Part shown: positions 59,355 to 64,000 of the stretch, piece after piece
Layout: every line of letters starts with the position of its first letter
How positions within the stretch are numbered: the stretch's first letter is position 1
Assembly: GCA_027487435.1 (NCBI GenBank)
Contig: JAIYDP010000489.1
Location: forward strand, 1 to 64,000
Direction of reading: 5' to 3'
DNA: 64,000 bases
Source of the DNA: Verrucomicrobiaceae bacterium
GTDB taxonomy: Bacteria > Verrucomicrobiota > Verrucomicrobiia > Verrucomicrobiales > Akkermansiaceae
Translations under genes and position numbers: made by a program
The notes under the pieces: generated by a model
Databases searched by the model: none
What the model saw: only the letters and a program-made list of their open reading frames with translations
Told to the model about the DNA's origin: nothing

Positions 59355-61493
59355 ATGAGTCTTTATCACACTATCAGGCAAGATCGAGTGCCTGCATCGG
59401 GCTATCTAGTCATTCCGGGTCATACGACCGTGGGAGAAATCGCGGTTTTACGCAAAATGTTTGCAGGTCGTCCGATTACTTGGCTGATCGAGGAGAAAAC
59501 GAAGCTACATGGTGATATTGAAAAAGCGATTCAAGGTGACAAAGGGGCGATGATCTCGCAGGAGGACAAAAATCCGCTCATTGCCGGCAAGCAGTTACAG
59601 CAGTCGCTCGATAAAAATGGCGTGATCATTTACCTAGGACAAAGTGCAAAAGCCAGGTCGGCCACGCCATGTCATGTGCCATCGCGCACATTAAAAACGC
59701 TCTGCTCATTGGGCTTACCGGTGCTACCCATCGCGGTGGATCACCCACGGGAGGGGAATTTCGAGATTGAGTCAGACGGATCCTTACCTCAGGGAGTTTT
59801 GTGCGTGGGTGCCTTGATCGCCGCCGAGAATGTTTCCGTGGCGAGCTATCGTGAGGCACTGTTGTTGGCGTTTGAAGAAGCGTATTCGCAGCGAGCGTTT
59901 TTGAATCAAAACCTCGGCACCTTGTTGATTCGTGGTCTGAAAAAGTATGGCAAGACCGGGAAAATCGTCGATGGCGCTGACGATTCTGCCCTGGGCTACG
60001 ACAAGGTGTTAGCATCGGCCATCGTGCTGGCGGATTATTTGAAAAAAGAAACCGACCAACCGCGTGTGGGCATTGTTCTGCCACCTGGGCGGGCGGGATT
60101 GATTGCAAATATCGCCGTGGTTTTGGCGGGGAAAGTGCCGGTCAATTTGAATTTCACGGCCAGTCAAGAATCGGTGCGATCCTCGATGCGTCAGGCGGGT
60201 TTGGACCGATTCATCACGGTCGATCCGTTTGTGCGAAAGTTCCCCTCGTTTCCTTGGCCACCCAATCGCGATTTGATCTTGGTGGAGCGGGTGCTGCCTC
60301 CATTGAAAAGCAAAATCGGGCTGTGGTTGCTGCTCACGCGATTGATGCCAGCAAGTGCGATTGCCGCAAAGCTGGGGATTTTGCGTGTGCCAGCAGATCG
60401 GGAAGCCGTGTTACTTTTCACCTCAGGCTCGTCTGGCGAACCGAAAGGAGTTTCTTTGACGCATCGCAATGTGCTTGCCAACGAAATCCAATTCCACTCA
60501 CGACTCGGGATGCAACCACAGCAGAAAATTCTTGGTTGTTTGCCTCTATTTCACTCGTTTGGCTGCACCGTAACGTTGTGGTATCCGATCCTTGCTGGTC
60601 TGGATTTGGTGACCTACACAAGCCCGCTGGACACCAAACGACTGGCAGAGTTGATTCACCAACGGCAAGTGAATTTGTTGCTTTCGACTCCGACTTTTCT
60701 TCGTGGTTTCATGAAGCGCATCGAAGCCGAGCAACTCTCGTCGCTGAAGCTTGTGGTGACAGGCGCGGAAAAACTTCCTTCGTCACTCGCCGATGCCTTT
60801 GAAGAAAAATTTGGCATTCGCCCACAGGAAGGCTACGGGCTTACGGAGACATCACCCGCGACGAATGTGAATCTTCCGAACCTTTCTTCTGCCGATGATG
60901 CAGAGCTTTTGATCGCTAGTTCACGCTCCGGCACGGTGGGGCATTTGCTGCCGGGCATCGCCATCCGCATGACCAATGCCGCCACGGAGCAACCTGTGTC
61001 GATCGACCAGCAAGGTTTGATTTGGCTGCGCGGCGCGAATGTGTTTCAGGGGTATCTGAACAATCCGAAAAAATCCGCCGAAGTTCTGCAAAATGGCTGG
61101 TTCCTGACTGGCGATGTCGGACGCATGGACGATGATGGATTTCTGATCATCGAAGGGCGAATCTCGCGCTTTTCGAAGATTGGCGGAGAAATGGTTCCGC
61201 ACGAGACCTTAGAGACATCGATCATGCGCTGCTTAGGAATTGAGACCGAAGCGGAGCGAAGAATTGCCGTCGTAGGGGTGCCAGATGCCCAGAAAGGCGA
61301 GGCGATCGTATTGCTATCGACGATGGCCGGCATGGCCTTGGAGCAAGAATGCATCGATCTGCGTTACAAATTGATGGACGAAGGCATACCATCCTTGTGG
61401 TGTCCCAAACGCATCGTAAAAGTGAAAGACATTCCCATTTTGGCATCAGGAAAACTCGATATCAAAGGCTGCGAAGCCCTAGCGCAAGGGTGA
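59355..61493 (+). CDS. Aas-like acyl-activating enzyme with degenerate acyltransferase domain
   Basis: The C-terminal ~500 residues are an AMP-binding enzyme: LLFTSGSSGEPKGVSLTH, GYGLTETSPATNVN, GWFLTGDVGRMDDDGFL and the Lys near the end (ASGKLDIKGC). The N-terminal ~210 residues correspond to the PlsC-like acyltransferase of Aas proteins. Where the active site H-x4-D should be, the sequence is PGHTTVGEIAVL, with Glu in the Asp position. It may activate fatty acids for lysophospholipid repair. The transferase half may be weak or inactive. It is followed 71 bp later by the Minf_1886 gene. Confidence 0.85.
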   Translation: MSLYHTIRQDRVPASGYLVIPGHTTVGEIAVLRKMFAGRPITWLIEEKTKLHGDIEKAIQGDKGAMISQEDKNPLIAGKQLQQSLDKNGVIIYLGQSAKARSATPCHVPSRTLKTLCSLGLPVLPIAVDHPREGNFEIESDGSLPQGVLCVGALIAAENVSVASYREALLLAFEEAYSQRAFLNQNLGTLLIRGLKKYGKTGKIVDGADDSALGYDKVLASAIVLADYLKKETDQPRVGIVLPPGRAGLIANIAVVLAGKVPVNLNFTASQESVRSSMRQAGLDRFITVDPFVRKFPSFPWPPNRDLILVERVLPPLKSKIGLWLLLTRLMPASAIAAKLGILRVPADREAVLLFTSGSSGEPKGVSLTHRNVLANEIQFHSRLGMQPQQKILGCLPLFHSFGCTVTLWYPILAGLDLVTYTSPLDTKRLAELIHQRQVNLLLSTPTFLRGFMKRIEAEQLSSLKLVVTGAEKLPSSLADAFEEKFGIRPQEGYGLTETSPATNVNLPNLSSADDAELLIASSRSGTVGHLLPGIAIRMTNAATEQPVSIDQQGLIWLRGANVFQGYLNNPKKSAEVLQNGWFLTGDVGRMDDDGFLIIEGRISRFSKIGGEMVPHETLETSIMRCLGIETEAERRIAVVGVPDAQKGEAIVLLSTMAGMALEQECIDLRYKLMDEGIPSLWCPKRIVKVKDIPILASGKLDIKGCEALAQG

Positions 61494-61564
61494 AACCGAG
61501 TGGTTTACTGAATTTCTTCAACTAACGGCTTTACCTAGTCGATCTGCGGTAGTATTGCAATGGC

Positions 61565-61975
61565 ATGCAAGCACTGCCCTACGAGCACGCCATAGATTCG
61601 ATCTTACAACGCGATTCGCGCTTTCACCCGCAGGCCTACATTTTCCTCAAAGAAGCATTGGATTTCACCTTGGCAAGGATTGTGGAGTCCAATCAAGGGC
61701 GGCAGCGTCATGTCACCGGGCAAGAGCTGCTGGAAGGGTTTCGCGATTTGGCCTTGCGCGAGTTCGGGCCTATGGCGGGAACGCTGTTGCGAGAATGGGG
61801 ATTGAGACAATGCCAAGATGTGGGCGATATGGTATTTCATCTGATCGATGAGCAGGTTTTTGGTAAGCAAGACTCCGATACGAAAGAAGATTTTTCGGCG
61901 ATATACGCGTTTGACGAAGCATTTGAACGGCCCTTTGAGCCGAAGTTAGGCGACAGCGCGGCGGTGGGTGTTTGA
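61565..61975 (+). CDS. Minf_1886 family protein (PVC-specific)
   Basis: The 136-residue protein reads RDSRFHPQAYIFLKEALDFT and RHVTGQELLEGFRDLALREF, then GPMAGTLLREWGLRQCQDVG. This is the Minf_1886/TIGR04138-type conserved protein found in Planctomycetes and Verrucomicrobia. Its function is unknown. It supports the assignment of the window to this superphylum. holB follows 15 bp later. Confidence 0.85.
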   Translation: MQALPYEHAIDSILQRDSRFHPQAYIFLKEALDFTLARIVESNQGRQRHVTGQELLEGFRDLALREFGPMAGTLLREWGLRQCQDVGDMVFHLIDEQVFGKQDSDTKEDFSAIYAFDEAFERPFEPKLGDSAAVGV

Positions 61976-61990
61976 GCGAAAGGATCTCGT

Positions 61991-62998
61991 ATGCCATTTA
62001 CTACAGAGCAAGCATATCGACACATCGAGCGAGCTCAAGAGCACGGTCGTTTGGCGCATGCGCTGCTGATCACTGGGCCGCGTGGATGCGGCAAGCAAGC
62101 GCTGGCGGCACGGATCTCGTGGTTGGTGCAAGGGAAAATGAAGCAAGGCTTCGACCTTTTTGGCGAAGCGGTGGTGAGCGAGCCATTGCCGTTAGAAGAA
62201 CAGGAATGCGATGCTGTGCAAATTGTGACACCCGAGAAGCTCTCTCGTGTCATCGGGGTTGATCGTATGCGCGAAGTGGAAGGGCGTTTGCACAAAGCCG
62301 TAGCGAGAGATGCATGGAAGGTCGTCATCATCGTCGATGCCGATCGCATGAACATTCAGGCGCAAAATGCCTTTCTCAAGACCTTAGAGGAGCCACCGCA
62401 AAATACCTTGCTGTTATTGCTAACGAGCAAACCACAGGCACTTTTGGCGACGATTCTTTCGCGCTGCGTGCAGTTGCCCTTGCTAGGCAAGCCCGATTAC
62501 CGTAGCGATGGCGGCGAGGAGTTGGTCAATGCGTTGACTCAAGTGGCGACGAGCAGTTTTGGCACGCCGTGGGGTGCTCTGACAGTGAAAGCTGTTTTCG
62601 CCCAAGTCATCGAACGCCGACGCGCGGAGATCGAAAAAGCCGAAGATCAGAATTACGCGGACGAGAAGAAAATCTATGCGCAAACGACCGATGGGAGATG
62701 GCTCAGAGAGCGAGAGGACTTTCATAAAGCCAACGCACGTTCCGTGTATCTTGCCGAACGTTCGCGGTATTTTGATATTTTGATGGCATGGATGGCGGAT
62801 GCCTTACGAGCGCGCTTTGGCATGCCGTGCGAGGATTTCCCCGAAGTGGCGAGCTTCGTTAAAGCGATCAGCGAAAAGGAGAGCACTCACTCGTTGTTGC
62901 GTCGAGTGGAGGCTTTAGAGGAATTGCGTGCGTCGCTGGAAACCAATGCCATGGAGCAACTCGCGCTGGAATCGGGATTTCTGAAAGCATTCGGCTAA
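61991..62998 (+). CDS. holB: DNA polymerase III delta prime subunit
   Basis: Part of the clamp loader. The Walker A block is LLITGPRGCGKQALAARISW. VVIIVDADRMNIQAQNAFLK and TLEEPPQNTLLLLLTSKPQA follow, as in delta prime and gamma/tau, then ATILSRCVQLPL. The classic Walker A Lys is kept (GCGKQ). No zinc Cys cluster is visible. Length 335 residues fits. The SDR gene follows 3 bp later. Confidence 0.9.
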   Translation: MPFTTEQAYRHIERAQEHGRLAHALLITGPRGCGKQALAARISWLVQGKMKQGFDLFGEAVVSEPLPLEEQECDAVQIVTPEKLSRVIGVDRMREVEGRLHKAVARDAWKVVIIVDADRMNIQAQNAFLKTLEEPPQNTLLLLLTSKPQALLATILSRCVQLPLLGKPDYRSDGGEELVNALTQVATSSFGTPWGALTVKAVFAQVIERRRAEIEKAEDQNYADEKKIYAQTTDGRWLREREDFHKANARSVYLAERSRYFDILMAWMADALRARFGMPCEDFPEVASFVKAISEKESTHSLLRRVEALEELRASLETNAMEQLALESGFLKAFG

Positions 62999-63001
62999 AG
63001 T

Positions 63002-63694
63002 ATGAAGCATGTAATGATCAGCGGTTGTTCTCGTGGACTCGGCAAAGCGATGGTGCAGGGATTTCATCGAGCAGGATGGACGGTTTCTGGCTTTGCCCGT
63101 TCACGAAATGTGATCGATGAGCTGCAATCCATCGGCGCGGATCGCTTAGAAATTCATCAAGTCGATGTTACTGAGGAAAAGCCCGTTGCGGACTTCGTTG
63201 AAGCGGCGATTTCACGCTTTGGCGTGCCAGATTTGCTGATCAATAACGCGGCGATGATCAATGCAAATGCACCACTGTGGGAAATTTCACAGAACGATTT
63301 CGAACAATTGATGGCGGTGAACCTCAGCGGAGTGCATCGAATGATTCGCTACGTCGTGCCTAGAATGATCGAAGCAGGGCGTGGGGTGATTGTGAACATT
63401 TCATCCGGATGGGGACGTAGCACATCGCCAGAAGTTGCGCCGTATTGCGCCTCGAAATGGGCAATCGAAGGCCTTAGTTCGGCCTTAGCGCAGGAGCTTC
63501 CTCACGGGCTGGCGGTCATTGCGCTCAATCCGGGAATCATCGATACTGCGATGCTTCGGTCCTGCTTCGGCGGAGACGCTTCTCTCTATCCAGATCCTGC
63601 GGATTGGGCGAAAATCGCAGTGCCCTTTATCGCGAAGTTTGGTGCAACGCATAACGGCAAATCTCTCACCGTTCCTTCCGAGATGGATCGATAA
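63002..63694 (+). CDS. Short-chain dehydrogenase/reductase
   Basis: Cofactor motif ISGCSRGLGKAMVQGF (T-G-x3-G-x-G type with Cys in place of one residue), NNAAMINAN, the catalytic Ser in NISSGWGRS and Tyr-x3-Lys in APYCASKWAIEG, then ALNPGIIDT. The substrate is not evident. It begins 3 bp after holB. Confidence 0.88.
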   Translation: MKHVMISGCSRGLGKAMVQGFHRAGWTVSGFARSRNVIDELQSIGADRLEIHQVDVTEEKPVADFVEAAISRFGVPDLLINNAAMINANAPLWEISQNDFEQLMAVNLSGVHRMIRYVVPRMIEAGRGVIVNISSGWGRSTSPEVAPYCASKWAIEGLSSALAQELPHGLAVIALNPGIIDTAMLRSCFGGDASLYPDPADWAKIAVPFIAKFGATHNGKSLTVPSEMDR

Positions 63695-63740
63695 AAAACA
63701 CGCTTTTCCGAGACCAAAGAATCCTCTACCCTTACGACTT

Positions 63741-64000
63741 ATGCCCATCGATGATGAAATTGTTACCAGTGCGAGTGGCCCAGCTGTTCGCCAATTTTCC
63801 GTGATGCTGCAAAATCGCGCCGGTGCTTTGGCCGCTCTTCTCAAGTTACTGCGCACATCGCACATCGAAGTAGTCGGCTTGAGCGTGCAAGATGCCCGGG
63901 ATGCCACGATTGCGCGCCTTGTCGTGAGTGATCCAGAGCAAACACAGCATCTTTTTTTAGAAAAAGGCATACCTCATACGAGCTGTGATCTGTTGGTTGT
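63741..64000 (+). CDS. ACT-domain protein, N-terminal part (runs off the window)
   Basis: An ATG at 63741 opens a frame that continues to the window end. After about 15 residues comes RQFSVMLQNRAGALAALLKL, then HIEVVGLSVQDARDATIARL and VVSDPEQTQHLFLEKGIPHT. This is the beta-alpha-beta pattern of ACT-like ligand-binding domains. Small proteins of this type in PVC bacteria often carry one or two ACT domains. The product cannot be completed here. Confidence 0.75.
   Translation, partial: MPIDDEIVTSASGPAVRQFSVMLQNRAGALAALLKLLRTSHIEVVGLSVQDARDATIARLVVSDPEQTQHLFLEKGIPHTSCDLLV

Overview
The window looks like a chromosomal segment of a Verrucomicrobium, probably family Verrucomicrobiaceae or a relative. 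This rests on four things: PEP-CTERM proteins ending in a short hydrophobic segment and an RRRR/SRRRK tail, a Minf_1886-type protein restricted to Planctomycetes and Verrucomicrobia, several lipoproteins and secreted proteins of verrucomicrobial style, and REP-like palindromes. The placement is from recognised families, not from a database search. No rRNA, CRISPR array, complete prophage or intact insertion sequence was seen.

Layout. 0-8.2 kb: the end of a PEP-CTERM protein, trpC, tRNA-Gly, a lipoprotein, tyrA, a second lipoprotein and a System II cytochrome c maturation pair (ResB-like, CcsA-like) with a membrane-anchored partner. 8.3-14.3 kb: tRNA-Ala, a sulfatase, two exported proteins, a 53-residue entericidin-like lipoprotein, an OmpR-type two-component system and an integrase-like small protein. 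14.7-17.6 kb: a cystathionine gamma-synthase with a fungal-type N-terminus, and dgt. 17.7-20.9 kb: a 21-bp tandem-repeat ORF, a PEP-CTERM protein and a PhoX-like phosphatase. 21.0-29.1 kb: a GC-rich block of three SPFH (HflK/HflC-like) proteins and a P1B-type ATPase with an atypical metal site, then a small protein and a Tat-type Rieske protein. A Phd/VapC toxin-antitoxin pair on the other strand splits the SPFH genes. This block is the strongest candidate for an undescribed membrane system.

29.2-41 kb: a lipoprotein, a CPBP protease with a tiny upstream secreted ORF, a 42-bp minisatellite, a PhoD-like phosphatase, an RmlD-like reductase, an L,D-transpeptidase, a processive GT2 glycosyltransferase, alanine racemase, a small NrdR-linked protein and nrdR. 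41-52.4 kb: an apparent stress locus. It holds a NarL/NarX-type two-component system, dps, DUF2934, a triple-BON protein, a protein with archaeo-eukaryotic primase-like motifs fused by overlap to a sugar-phosphate isomerase, and a GT4/GH130 pair. Four copies of a 14-bp near-palindrome, GGGGYRYWTACCCC, are scattered through this locus and suggest a shared regulator.

52.5-64 kb: a large secreted protein of unknown function, an AT-rich lipoprotein, a TIGR03790 protein with an MBL hydrolase, a cupin, trxB, an Aas-like acyl-activating enzyme, the Minf_1886 protein, DNA polymerase III delta prime, an SDR and the start of an ACT-domain protein.
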